Source: Amycolatopsis sp. cg9 | Lineage (GTDB): Bacteria; Actinomycetota; Actinomycetes; Mycobacteriales; Pseudonocardiaceae | Direction of reading: 5' to 3' | DNA: 64,000 nucleotides | Assembly: GCF_041346945.1 (NCBI RefSeq) | Contig: NZ_CP166850.1 | Coordinates: forward strand, 5,564,501-5,628,500 | Shown: piece after piece, positions 9,337 through 17,345 of the stretch | Layout of the letters: the number at the start of each line of letters is the position of its first letter | How positions within the stretch are numbered: position 1 is the first letter of the stretch | Notes under the pieces: model-generated | Database searches by the model: none | Seen by the model: the letters and a program-made list of their open reading frames with translations, nothing else | What the model was told of the DNA's origin: nothing | Position numbers and translations under genes: made by a program

Positions 9337-11136
9337 ATGCCCGCGCTCAGATGCCGCCGAACCCTCGTCATCGCCGCTGCCGCCGCGCTCGTCACCACCG
9401 TCGCGAGCGGGCCCGCCACCGCGGCCACCCCCACCCCCAAGTCGCCGGTCGCCGTCGGCTTCGGCGGGGCCGTGGCCAGCATCGACGCCGACGCGACCGC
9501 GATCGGCACCCAGGTCCTGCGCGACGGCGGGAACGCCGTCGACGCGGCGGTCGCGGTCGCCGCCGCGCTCGGGGTCACCGACCCGTTCTCCGCCGGGGTC
9601 GGCGGCGGCGGGTTCTTCGTCTACTACGACGCCCGAACGCACCGCGTGCACACCTTGGACGGCCGCGAGACCGCGCCGAAGACCGCCGACGAGAACCTGT
9701 TCGTCGAGAACGGCAAGCCGCTGCCGTTCGCCGACGCGGTCACCAGCGGGCTCAGCGTCGGGGTGCCCGGCACGCCGGCGACCTGGTCCGAGGCGCTGCG
9801 CAAGTGGGGGACGCGCTCGCTGGCGAAGTCGCTGAAGCCGGCGGAAAACCTCGCGCGGAACGGCTTCGTCGTCGACTCGACGTTCCAGACGCAGATCGCG
9901 AACAACGCCGCGCGGTTCTCGGCGTTCCCGTCGACGCGCTCGCTGTACCTGCCGGACGGCGCCCCGCCCGCGCCCGGCACCGTCTTCAAGAACCCCGACC
10001 TGGCCGCGACGTACGCGCAGCTCGAACGCCAAGGCGTCGGTGCGCTGTACCGGGGCCCGATCGGCGCGGACATCGCCAAGACCGTGCAGCGGCCGCCGGT
10101 CGACCCGGCCTCGACGCTGAACGTCCGGCCCGGCCAGCTCACCACCGGCGACCTCGCCGCCTACGACGTCATCGAGCGCCGCCCGACGCAGACCAGCTAC
10201 CACGGCCTCGACGTCTACGGCATGCCGGCGCCGTCGTCCGGCGGGCTGACGGTCGCCGAGGCGCTCAACGTCCTCGAGAACTTCGACCTGAAGCACGCGA
10301 GCAAGGCCGACTACCTGCAGTACTTCCTGGAGTCGACGCGGTTCGCCTTCGCCGACCGCAACCGCTGGATCGGCGACCCGGCGTTCGTCGACGTCCCGGC
10401 CAGGGAGCTGCTCAGCCAGCGCTTCGCCGACTCGCGGGCCTGCCTGATCTCGAAGGACAAGGCCGCGACCAGCCCGGTCGCCCCGGCCGACCCCCGCCAC
10501 CCGGCACCGTGCGCCGCCGGGACGACGGCCGCGCCGACGCCGTACGAGGGGGAGAACACCACCCACCTGACGGTCGCCGACAAGTGGGGCAACGTCGTCG
10601 CCTACACGCTGACGATCGAGCAGGAGGGCGGCAGCGGCATCGTCGTGCCGGGCCGCGGGTTCCTGCTCAACAACGAGCTGACCGACTTCTCGTTCACGCC
10701 GGTGACGCCGGGCGTGCCCGACCCGAACCTGCCCGGCCCCGGCAAGCGGCCGCGCTCGTCGATGGCACCGACGATCGTCCTGGACCACGGCCGCCCGTTC
10801 TTCGCGACCGGATCGCCGGGCGGCGCGTCGATCATCACGACGGTCCTGCAGGTGATCCTCGGCCGCCTCGACCGGGGCCTGTCCCTGGAGGACGCGATCG
10901 CGGCCCCGCGCGCATCCCAGCGCAACTCGGCGGCCGCCCAGGTCGAGCAGGCGTTCCTCGACCAGCCCGAGACGGCGGAGCTGCGGGCTCGTGGCCAGGG
11001 CTTCTCGACGGCGCCGGCGGAGATCGGCGCGGCAACGGGCGTCGAGCGCTTGCGCGACGGCCGCTGGCTGGCCGCGGCGGAACCGGTGCGGCGCGGCACG
11101 GGAGCGGCGCAGGTGGTGTGGCCCACGCGCTGGTAG
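9337..11136 (+). CDS. ggt: Secreted gamma-glutamyltransferase
   Basis: A 599-aa exported precursor that should cleave itself into large and small subunits and then hydrolyse or transfer the gamma-glutamyl group of glutathione-like peptides. The signal peptide is within the first 30 residues (LVIAAAAALVTTVASGPATAA). FSAGVGGGGFFVYYD is the family N-terminal motif. The autoprocessing nucleophile is Thr409 in ENTTHLTVAD, and the small subunit has RPRSSMAPTIVL and GSPGGASIIT. ATG 9337 is preferred to TTG 9301, which would put extra charged residues before the signal peptide. No regulatory partner is adjacent. Confidence 0.94.
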   Translation: MPALRCRRTLVIAAAAALVTTVASGPATAATPTPKSPVAVGFGGAVASIDADATAIGTQVLRDGGNAVDAAVAVAAALGVTDPFSAGVGGGGFFVYYDARTHRVHTLDGRETAPKTADENLFVENGKPLPFADAVTSGLSVGVPGTPATWSEALRKWGTRSLAKSLKPAENLARNGFVVDSTFQTQIANNAARFSAFPSTRSLYLPDGAPPAPGTVFKNPDLAATYAQLERQGVGALYRGPIGADIAKTVQRPPVDPASTLNVRPGQLTTGDLAAYDVIERRPTQTSYHGLDVYGMPAPSSGGLTVAEALNVLENFDLKHASKADYLQYFLESTRFAFADRNRWIGDPAFVDVPARELLSQRFADSRACLISKDKAATSPVAPADPRHPAPCAAGTTAAPTPYEGENTTHLTVADKWGNVVAYTLTIEQEGGSGIVVPGRGFLLNNELTDFSFTPVTPGVPDPNLPGPGKRPRSSMAPTIVLDHGRPFFATGSPGGASIITTVLQVILGRLDRGLSLEDAIAAPRASQRNSAAAQVEQAFLDQPETAELRARGQGFSTAPAEIGAATGVERLRDGRWLAAAEPVRRGTGAAQVVWPTRW

Positions 11137-11244
11137 GTCGCTCGATCGCGGGTTCGGCGGGCGGGTACCGAGGTGCCTGCCGCCGGAACCCGGACCGGCC
11201 GCGCCACTCGCCCGGTCGCCCGCGCGAGTGGTGGGCGGCACCGC

Positions 11245-11272
11245 GGCCCGGTGAAGGCACCTTCACCGGGCC
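11245..11272. repeat. 28-bp hairpin, 13-bp arms
   Basis: GGCCCGGTGAAGG (11245-11257) pairs with CCTTCACCGGGCC (11260-11272) across a 2-nt gap. It lies 108 nt after the ggt stop and carries the GTGAAGG...CCTTCAC core seen in the other palindromes of the window. Confidence 0.7.
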
Positions 11273-11342
11273 TGGTGCCGGATCCGGCAAAGTGGCCTGG
11301 CCAGGCGACTCCGTCGCCGATGATCGGCTCGCCCGCTGTCTC

Positions 11343-11385
11343 GAATGAGTCATTCAGGTCTTCGGAGGTCCTGAATGACTCATTC
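11343..11385. repeat. Hairpin with 16-bp arms
   Basis: GAATGAGTCATTCAGG (11343-11358) is inverted exactly at 11370-11385, with an 11-nt loop. Each arm itself contains the near-palindrome GAATGAGTCATTC, so alternative folds are possible. It is not associated with a coding region. Confidence 0.7.
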
Positions 11386-11442
11386 AAGACGTCCGCGGAC
11401 TGCGCCGGCGCGACTTTGCTGCAGCCCTGGCACCTAGTTGCC

Positions 11443-11459
11443 CTGAAGGTGGCCTTCAG
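11443..11459. repeat. Short hairpin with CTGAAGG arms
   Basis: CTGAAGG (11443-11449) and CCTTCAG (11453-11459) are separated by TGG. This is a shorter version of the palindromes at 11.25 and 58.1 kb. Confidence 0.55.
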
Positions 11460-11584
11460 AGACTTCCGACTCGCCCCGAGGTGCAGCTCCCGGTCCCCAG
11501 CGCAGCCCCCGCCCTCCCTGGGGGCGTGCCCTTGTCCAGCCTATCGGCGCCGCCCGACGAAATGGCGGGGAAGTGGGCGGCCGG

Positions 11585-11628
11585 GGCCTGGTTGTCCACA
11601 TCGCGGCCGTGCTGTGGACAACCAGGCC
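11585..11628. promoter_or_regulatory. Inverted pair of perfect DnaA boxes upstream of fmt
   Basis: TTGTCCACA at 11592-11600 and its inverse TGTGGACAA at 11613-11621 both match the actinobacterial DnaA-box consensus. They sit inside a perfect 16-bp inverted repeat (11585-11600 and 11613-11628) with a 12-nt spacer. The site ends 33 bp before a likely -10 hexamer (TAGACT, 11661-11666). It could be a DnaA-controlled promoter element or a DnaA-titration site. The motif is seen; the function is inferred. Confidence 0.6.
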
Positions 11629-11674
11629 GAGCTGAGCGCGCCCGGGGGGAGGGGGCCTTCTAGACTCGGGCCCG

Positions 11675-11722
11675 ATGTTCCAGCCACCTGAAACCCCGCT
11701 CCCGCCGGGGGTGGGCCGATGA
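11675..11722 (+). CDS. Proline-rich 15-codon leader ORF coupled to fmt
   Basis: ATG at 11675 opens the frame [15 protein letters not shown]. Its TGA (11720-11722) overlaps the fmt ATG as ATGA. TAGACT at 11661-11666 ends 8 nt before this ATG, so the mRNA may start at or next to it (leaderless). The peptide has two Pro-Pro pairs, one followed by Gly (PPG), the kind of sequence at which ribosomes pause when EF-P is limiting. A regulatory leader peptide is therefore plausible. The ORF is very short and its translation is unproven. Confidence 0.45.
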   Translation: MFQPPETPLPPGVGR

Positions 11723-12645
11723 AGCTCGTCTTCGCCGGCACGCCCGACCCGGCGGTCCCCGCGCTGCGCGCCCTGCTCGACTCCGGACGGCACGAGGTCG
11801 TCGCGGTCGTCACCCGTCCCGATGCGCAGGCCGGGCGCGGCCGCCGCGTCGTGCGGTCGCCCGTCGGGGCGCTCGCCGATGAGCACGGCATCGAGGTCCT
11901 GACGCCCGCGCGGGCGTCCGATCCCGCCTTCCTCGCCCGGCTCGCCGAGCTCGCGCCCGACGCCTGCCCGGTCGTCGCCTACGGGGCGCTGCTGCCGCAG
12001 GCCGCCCTCGACATCCCGCGGCTGGGCTGGGTCAACCTGCACTTCTCGCTGCTGCCCGCCTGGCGCGGCGCGGCGCCGGTGCAGGCCGCGATCCGGGCCG
12101 GTGACGAGATCACCGGGGCCTCGACCTTCCGGATCGTCAAGGAGCTGGACGCTGGCCCGGTCTACGGCGTCGTCACCGAGGCCATCGGGTCCACCGACAC
12201 GGCGGGCGGGCTGCTCGGGCGGCTCGCGGAGTCCGGGGCGAAGCTGCTGCTGTCCACCATGGACGGTCTCGCCGACGGCAGCCTGGTCGCGCGCGAGCAG
12301 CCCGCCGAGGGCATCAGCTACGCGCCGAAGGTGACGGTCGAGGACGCGCGGGTGTCCTTCGCGGACCCGGCGTCGGCGGTCGACCGGCAGATCCGGTCGG
12401 TCAGCCCGGACCCGGGCGCGTGGGCGGAGTTCCGCGGCGAGCGGTTCAAGCTCGGCCCGGTCACGGTGCTCGACGAACCCGGCCCGCCGCCGGGCGAGAT
12501 CGTGGTCGAACGCAAACGGGTGCTGGTCGGGACGGCGACGAAGCCGCTGCGGCTCGGCGAAGTCCAGGCACCCGGCAAGAAACGGATGGCGGCCACCGAC
12601 TGGGCGCGCGGTACGAGGATCGACCAGGGAGAGCGCCTCCGGTGA
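11719..12645 (+). CDS. fmt: Methionyl-tRNA formyltransferase
   Basis: Formylates Met on initiator tRNA with 10-formyltetrahydrofolate, so that translation can start with fMet. The N-terminal formyltransferase fold has [16 protein letters not shown] and [11 protein letters not shown]. The folate-site signature is [22 protein letters not shown] (about residues 105-126). A C-terminal OB-like tRNA-binding domain follows (about residues 205-300). Length 308 aa is normal. ATG 11719 is fixed by homology and overlaps the stop of the leader ORF. rsmB starts within its stop codon, so the two genes are co-transcribed. Confidence 0.97.
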   Translation: MKLVFAGTPDPAVPALRALLDSGRHEVVAVVTRPDAQAGRGRRVVRSPVGALADEHGIEVLTPARASDPAFLARLAELAPDACPVVAYGALLPQAALDIPRLGWVNLHFSLLPAWRGAAPVQAAIRAGDEITGASTFRIVKELDAGPVYGVVTEAIGSTDTAGGLLGRLAESGAKLLLSTMDGLADGSLVAREQPAEGISYAPKVTVEDARVSFADPASAVDRQIRSVSPDPGAWAEFRGERFKLGPVTVLDEPGPPPGEIVVERKRVLVGTATKPLRLGEVQAPGKKRMAATDWARGTRIDQGERLR

Positions 12646-14066
12646 ACGACCACAGGGAACGACGTCCGTCACGACCGCAGCGGGGCCGCCCGGCACCGCG
12701 CAAGGAAGGCCCGCGCCGCCCGCCGGCGGTGGACCCGGCCCGGCAGGCCGCGTTCGACGTCCTCGCCGCCGTGCGGACCAAGGACGCCTACGCCAACCTC
12801 GTCCTCCCGGACCTGCTGCGCGAGCGGCGGATCACCGGCCGCGACGCCGCGCTGGCCACCGAACTCGCGTACGGCGCTTCGCGGGCCCAGGGCCTGCTCG
12901 ACGCCGTCATCGAGTCCTGCGCCGAGCGCCCGCTCTCGCAGACCGACCCCGCGGTGCTCGACGCGCTGCGCCTCGGCGTCTACCAGCTGTTGCGCACGCG
13001 CATCCCCGAGCACGCCGCCGTGACGTCCACAGTGGACCTCGTGCGCGCGGAAGGTGGTTCGTGGGCAACGGGTTTCGCGAACGCCGTCATGCGCAAGGTG
13101 TCCGAAAAGGACGAAGCGGCGTGGCTCGACGAGCTCGCGCCGGACGACGCGGCCGACCCGATCGGCGCCTACGCGCTGCGGACCGCGCACCCGCGCTGGA
13201 TCGCCCGCTCGTTCGCCGAAGCGCTGGGTGACAAGGGCGCCACGCTCAAGGCGGCTCTGGAAGCCGACGACGCGCGGCCCGAGGTGCACCTCGTCGCCCG
13301 GCCCGGCGAGATCAGCGCCGACGAGCTCGCCGCGATCACCGGCGGCGACCCGGCGCCCTACTCGCCCTACGGCGTGCGCCTGCCCGCCGGCGCCGGCGAC
13401 CCGGCCGACGCCGAGCCCGTCCGCGAGCGGCTGGCCGCGGTCCAGGACGAAGGCAGCCAGCTCTGCGCGATCGCCGCGACGAAGGTGCCCGTCGAGGGCA
13501 CCGACGAGCGCTGGCTCGACCTGTGCGCCGGACCCGGCGGCAAGGCGGCCCTGCTCGGCGCGCTGGCGGCGTTGAGCGGGGCGAGCGTCGACGCCGTGGA
13601 GAAGGCGCCGCACCGCGCGAAGCTCGTCGAGAAGGCCACGAGCGGTTTGCCGGTGAAGGTGCACGTCGCCGACGGCCGCGAGTCCGGGCTGGAGCCCGGC
13701 TACGACCGGATCCTCGTCGACGCGCCGTGCAGCGGCCTCGGCGCCCTGCGGCGGCGGCCCGAAGCGCGCTGGCGCCGCAAGCCCTCGGACGTCGCGGACC
13801 TGACCAAACTGCAGGGCGAGCTGATCACCGCGGCGTACGGGCTGCTGCGGCCGGGCGGCGCGCTCACCTACGTCGTCTGCTCGCCGCACTTGGCCGAGAC
13901 GGAAGGCGTGATCGGCGAGACGGCGCGGCGGCTGAAGGCCGAGGTGCTGGACGCGCGCGAGCTGTTCCCGGGTGTGCCGGAGCTGGGCGACGGGCCGTAC
14001 GTCCAGCTGTGGCCGCACCGCCACGGCACCGACGCGATGTTCTGCGCCGTGCTGCGCAAGCCGTGA
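12642..14066 (+). CDS. rsmB: 16S rRNA (cytosine-967-C5)-methyltransferase RsmB
   Basis: Methylates C967 (E. coli numbering) of 16S rRNA with S-adenosylmethionine. The 474-aa protein has a basic, disordered N-terminus of about 30 residues, a NusB-like RNA-binding domain (about 30-165) and a Rossmann methyltransferase domain. SAM-site [14 protein letters not shown] and the two cysteine motifs [19 protein letters not shown] and [12 protein letters not shown] are present. GTG 12642 overlaps the fmt stop and has AGGGAGAG upstream. The flavoprotein gene overlaps its stop in turn. Confidence 0.95.
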   Translation: MNDHRERRPSRPQRGRPAPRKEGPRRPPAVDPARQAAFDVLAAVRTKDAYANLVLPDLLRERRITGRDAALATELAYGASRAQGLLDAVIESCAERPLSQTDPAVLDALRLGVYQLLRTRIPEHAAVTSTVDLVRAEGGSWATGFANAVMRKVSEKDEAAWLDELAPDDAADPIGAYALRTAHPRWIARSFAEALGDKGATLKAALEADDARPEVHLVARPGEISADELAAITGGDPAPYSPYGVRLPAGAGDPADAEPVRERLAAVQDEGSQLCAIAATKVPVEGTDERWLDLCAGPGGKAALLGALAALSGASVDAVEKAPHRAKLVEKATSGLPVKVHVADGRESGLEPGYDRILVDAPCSGLGALRRRPEARWRRKPSDVADLTKLQGELITAAYGLLRPGGALTYVVCSPHLAETEGVIGETARRLKAEVLDARELFPGVPELGDGPYVQLWPHRHGTDAMFCAVLRKP

Positions 14067-14560
14067 AGGACCTCGGGCTGGTCGCCGGCTCGTGCGGCGG
14101 GCTGGACACCCGGTTCGCCGCCGAGCTGGTCCGGCCCGCGGCCGAGCGCGGCTGGCGCCCGGCGATCACGCTGACGCCGACGGCGCACCGCTGGCTGGAG
14201 TCGACGGGCGGCCTGGCCGAGGTGGCGGCGTGCACCGAGTTGCCGGTGCGCAGCGTCTCGCGGCTGCCGGGGGAGCCGCGGCCGCACCCGGACCCGCCGG
14301 TGTTCCTGTTCGCGCCGGCTTCGGCCAATTCGGTGGCCAAGCTGGCGCTGGGCATCGCGGACAACCAGGCCCTGACGGTGGTCGGCGACGTGCTGGGCGC
14401 ACCGGGGATCACGATCGTGGTGGCGTACCAGATCCAGGACACGCGGGTGCACCACCCGGCGTGGCAGCGCCACCTCGACACCCTCGCGGGCGCCGGGGTG
14501 ACGCTGCACCGGCTGGACGTCCGGCGCCCGTGGACCGAGGCCCTGGACCTGCTGCCCTGA
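14063..14560 (+). CDS. Small flavoprotein of the HFCD/CoaC-like family
   Basis: A 165-aa single-domain protein with a flavodoxin-like decarboxylase (HFCD) fold, the family of CoaC, LanD and UbiX-related proteins. It begins with DLGLVAGSCGGLD, and FLFAPASANSVAKLALGIADN corresponds to the FMN-contacting PATAN segment of CoaC. The family decarboxylates or binds carboxylated thiols and other substrates with FMN; the substrate here is unknown. GTG 14063 overlaps the rsmB stop (GTGA), so it is the third gene of the fmt operon. The end of the gene (18 nt around its stop) is copied in the repeat immediately downstream. Confidence 0.75.
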   Translation: MKDLGLVAGSCGGLDTRFAAELVRPAAERGWRPAITLTPTAHRWLESTGGLAEVAACTELPVRSVSRLPGEPRPHPDPPVFLFAPASANSVAKLALGIADNQALTVVGDVLGAPGITIVVAYQIQDTRVHHPAWQRHLDTLAGAGVTLHRLDVRRPWTEALDLLP

Positions 14561-14916
14561 GCGGGCGGCCGGCCGGTCGGCCGGTCGGCTCGCCGGTTGG
14601 TCGGCCCGGCGGCCGGTCGGTCGGTCGGCCGGTCGGCTGAGCTGCCCTGAGCGACCTGCTGCCCTGAGCGGGGGTCGGCCAGCCGGCCGGTCGGCTCGCC
14701 GGTTGGTCGGCCGGTCGGCCCGTCGGCCGGTCGGCCCGTCGGCCGGTCGGCCCGTCGGCCGGTCGGCCCGTCGGCCGGTCGGTCAGTCGGGCGGCCGGTA
14801 AGTCGGTTGGGCGGTTGGGTGGTCGGCTCGCCGGTTGGCCAGCCGGTTGGCCAGCCGGTCGGCTCGGCGGTCGGTCGGTCGGGCGGCCGGTAAGTCGGTT
14901 GGGCGGTTGGCTCGCC
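14561..14916. repeat. Imperfect GGTCGGCC-type tandem repeat with duplicated gene end
   Basis: About 350 bp are built from CGGTCGGC/CCGTCGGC-like octamers (clearest at 14700-14775) and longer repeated blocks. GGGCGGCCGGTAAGTCGGTT occurs twice, near 14790 and 14881. GACCTGCTGCCCTGAGCG, which includes the stop of the upstream gene (14546-14563), recurs at 14653-14670, and its core GCTGCCCTGAGCG also at 14641-14653. The block lies between two convergent genes and has no ribosome site or credible gene. It looks like a replication-slippage minisatellite. Confidence 0.85.
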
Positions 14917-14980
14917 CGCGGGGGCGCCCCCCGTTTTCCACGTTACCGGGCGGCACCGACAGTTCCGGCCTGCCGCGCGC

Positions 14981-16105
14981 CTACCTCCGGTCCAGCGCGA
15001 CCTCGAACGCCGTTTCGGTGGCCTCCCGCGCCGCGTCGGGCAGCGGGTCCTCGTTGGCCGAGACCGTGGCGCTCCGGCCGCTGTCGGTGGCTCCGGACAG
15101 GGTCGCGAAGCCGAAGATGTCGCCGCCGTGGCCCCAGTACCGCGTGCCGTCCGGCAGGGTCCGGTGGAACAGTCCGAGGCCGTAGTCCGTGCCGGGCTCG
15201 CCCGGCACCGGGACCGTGCGCTGCATCTGCGCGAGCTGCGCGGGGCGCAGCAGGCGGCCCCCGAGCAGTGCGCCGAAGAACGTGTCCAGGTCCCGGCCGG
15301 TCGACACCAGCGCGCCCGCGGCGCCGGCGATCGACGGGTCGAACTCGGTGAAGTCGACCAGCTTCTCCGCACCCGGCACGTACCCGCGCGCGTGCGGCGC
15401 GGGCAGCCGTTCCTCGCCGCGGCCGGGCAGCGACGTGCCGCGCAGGCCGAGCGGCCGCGTGATCCGGTGGGCGATCTCGGTCGCGAGGCTGTGCCGCGTG
15501 ACCTTCTCGACGAGCATCCCGGCGACGATGTAGTTGGTGTTGGAATAGGACCAGGAGCTGCCGGGCGCGAACAACGGCGGGTGGTCCAGCGCCAGTGCGA
15601 CGAGTTCGCCGGGTTCGGCGCCGCGGTGGCGCAGCGGCTCGAGGTCGCCCGTCGCCAGCAAGTCGTCGGTGTAGCTGTAGAGCCCGCTGGTGTGCTGCAG
15701 CAGGTTCCGCACGGTGATCTGCCGGCCGTCGTTGCCGTTCCCGGTGATCAGCCCGGGCAGGTAGCGCCCGATCGGCGCGTCGAGGTCGACCTTCCCCTCG
15801 GCGACGAGCTGGAGCACCACGGTCGCGACGAACGTCTTCGTGATGCTCCCGGCGCGGAACTTCGCGTCCCGCGGGTACGGCGTCCCGGTGGTCACGTCGC
15901 CGGTGCCGCTGCGCGTCTCGGTGACGCGTCCGTGGTCGGTGACCACCGCCGCGGCACCGGGCGCGCCGCCCTGGGCGGTGACCCGGTCCAGCGCCCGCTG
16001 CAGCGGGTTCGTGGTGGCGAGCGCCGGTGCCGCCGTGGTCGCCGCGAGGAGCGCGACGAGCGTGCCGCAGGCGACGATCCGCCTGCCGCGCAAGGATTTC
16101 CGCAT
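14981..16105 (-). CDS. Secreted serine hydrolase, beta-lactamase/DD-carboxypeptidase family (copy 2)
   Basis: A 374-aa exported protein of the class C beta-lactamase/D-Ala-D-Ala carboxypeptidase fold. The signal peptide is at the N-terminus (VALLAATTAAPALA). The nucleophile motif SxxK is SITK in FRAGSITKTF, the YxN motif is YSN in SWSYSNTNY, and the third motif is HGG in WGHGGDIFGF. Such enzymes trim peptidoglycan or cleave D-amino-acid peptides or esters; true beta-lactamase activity is not implied. ATG 16105 has AGGGGG upstream. It is closely similar to the gene 37 bp upstream, so the pair arose by tandem duplication. Confidence 0.9.
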   Translation of the reverse strand: MRKSLRGRRIVACGTLVALLAATTAAPALATTNPLQRALDRVTAQGGAPGAAAVVTDHGRVTETRSGTGDVTTGTPYPRDAKFRAGSITKTFVATVVLQLVAEGKVDLDAPIGRYLPGLITGNGNDGRQITVRNLLQHTSGLYSYTDDLLATGDLEPLRHRGAEPGELVALALDHPPLFAPGSSWSYSNTNYIVAGMLVEKVTRHSLATEIAHRITRPLGLRGTSLPGRGEERLPAPHARGYVPGAEKLVDFTEFDPSIAGAAGALVSTGRDLDTFFGALLGGRLLRPAQLAQMQRTVPVPGEPGTDYGLGLFHRTLPDGTRYWGHGGDIFGFATLSGATDSGRSATVSANEDPLPDAAREATETAFEVALDRR

Positions 16106-16141
16106 GAACAACCCCCTGGGGTTCTCGGTGTTTCCGTGGAC

Positions 16142-17242
16142 CTACTGCCCTGAGCAGACCGCCGCGTCGGTGGCGGCCAGCAGGTGTTCGTTCGCCGCGA
16201 CCGGCGTGGGGTTCTCGTTCAGCACCACCGTCACGCGACGGCCGCCCGGACCCACGCCGGCGAGGTTGGTGAAGCCGAGGATCCCGCCTTCGTGACCCCA
16301 GAACTCCCCGCACGACAACGGGATGCGGCCCACGCCCAAGCCGTAGCGGGCGCCCGGGACGCCGAGCTCGGCCGGGACCGTGCGCCGCATCTCGGCGAGC
16401 TGGGCCGGGCGCAGGAGCTGCCCGCCGAAGAGCGCGCCGTAGAACCGGTCGAGGTCGGCCGGGGTCGAGACGAGCCCGCCGGCCGCCCACGCCATCGTCG
16501 TCTCGTAGTCGCTGAAGTCGGCCGGTTCCCCGCCGATCGGCACGTAACCGACGGCGTGCGGCGCGGGCAGCTCCTCGTCGCCGCGGCGGGGCAAGTACGT
16601 GTCACGCAAGCCCAGCGGCCGGGTGATGCGGTGTGCGATCGATGCGTCCAGCGGAAGTCCCGTGACGCGTTCGGCGAGCATCCCGGCGACGACGTAGTTC
16701 GTGTTGGAGTACGACCAGCTCGTGCCGGGCGCGAACAGCGCGGGGTGCTTCAGCGCCATCGCCACCAGCTCGGCCGGGGCCGCGCCGCGGTGGCGCAGCT
16801 GCTCCGGATCGTCCAGGGGCAGGTCGTCGGTGTAGTTGTAGAGCCCGCTCGTGTGCTGCAGCAGCTGACGCACGGTGATCCGCCGGTCGGGCAGCAGCCC
16901 GGGCAGGTACCGCTCGACGGGGGCGTCCAGGTGCACCCGGCCCTCGCCGGCGAGCTGCAGGACGACGGTCGCCACGAACGACTTGGTGACGCTGCCCGCG
17001 CGGAACGAACCGTTGCGCGGGAACGGTTTCCCGGTCGTGACGTCACCCGCGCCGCTGCGCACCACCCGCGTCCGGTGGCCGTCCTGGAGCACCGCTTCGG
17101 CGCCCGGCACGCCGTCCTGCGCGGTGAGCACGTCCAGGCTCGCTCGCACCGGATCGGCGGCCGCGAGCGCCGGTGCCGCGGTGGTCGCCGCGAGCAGCAC
17201 GACCAGCGTGCCGGCGGCGACGGTCCGCACTGACTTCCGCAT
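16142..17242 (-). CDS. Secreted serine hydrolase, beta-lactamase/DD-carboxypeptidase family (copy 1)
   Basis: A 366-aa exported paralogue of the next gene. It has signal peptide LVVLLAATTAAPALA, SxxK as SVTK in FRAGSVTKSF, YxN in SWSYSNTNYVVAGM, and HEG in WGHEGGILGF where the sister has HGG. The order and spacing match the class C beta-lactamase-related family. ATG 17242 begins MRKSVRTVAAG, parallel to the sister start. The two genes read in the same direction with a 36-bp gap and are probably co-transcribed. Substrate unknown. Confidence 0.9.
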   Translation of the reverse strand: MRKSVRTVAAGTLVVLLAATTAAPALAAADPVRASLDVLTAQDGVPGAEAVLQDGHRTRVVRSGAGDVTTGKPFPRNGSFRAGSVTKSFVATVVLQLAGEGRVHLDAPVERYLPGLLPDRRITVRQLLQHTSGLYNYTDDLPLDDPEQLRHRGAAPAELVAMALKHPALFAPGTSWSYSNTNYVVAGMLAERVTGLPLDASIAHRITRPLGLRDTYLPRRGDEELPAPHAVGYVPIGGEPADFSDYETTMAWAAGGLVSTPADLDRFYGALFGGQLLRPAQLAEMRRTVPAELGVPGARYGLGVGRIPLSCGEFWGHEGGILGFTNLAGVGPGGRRVTVVLNENPTPVAANEHLLAATDAAVCSGQ

Positions 17243-17345
17243 GGGAAAACCCCCTGGTGTCTCGGTCTTCCCCACGCTAGGGAGCCGGGACGCCAGGGGG
17301 CATGGGGCAGGCCGCCGGACCGGACCGGGGGCCTGCCCTACCGGG

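Larger units (their letters stand above)
11137..11584. other. Gene-free stretch with three hairpins
   Basis: No convincing gene lies between ggt and fmt. Codons in the longest open frames translate palindromes rather than protein. The stretch holds three inverted repeats, described separately, and from 11585 a DnaA-box palindrome and the fmt leader. Confidence 0.7.

Noticed and set aside
11173..11691. A 172-codon open frame before fmt
   Set aside because: It runs through three hairpins and the DnaA-box palindrome, and shows no protein-like character or ribosome site.
14561..14916. Possible CRISPR array
   Set aside because: Repeats are short, imperfect and overlapping, without uniform unique spacers, and no cas gene is nearby. 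It is a minisatellite.
14981..17242. Calling the tandem hydrolases beta-lactamases conferring resistance
   Set aside because: The motifs define a broad fold that includes carboxypeptidases and esterases; activity cannot be read from them.
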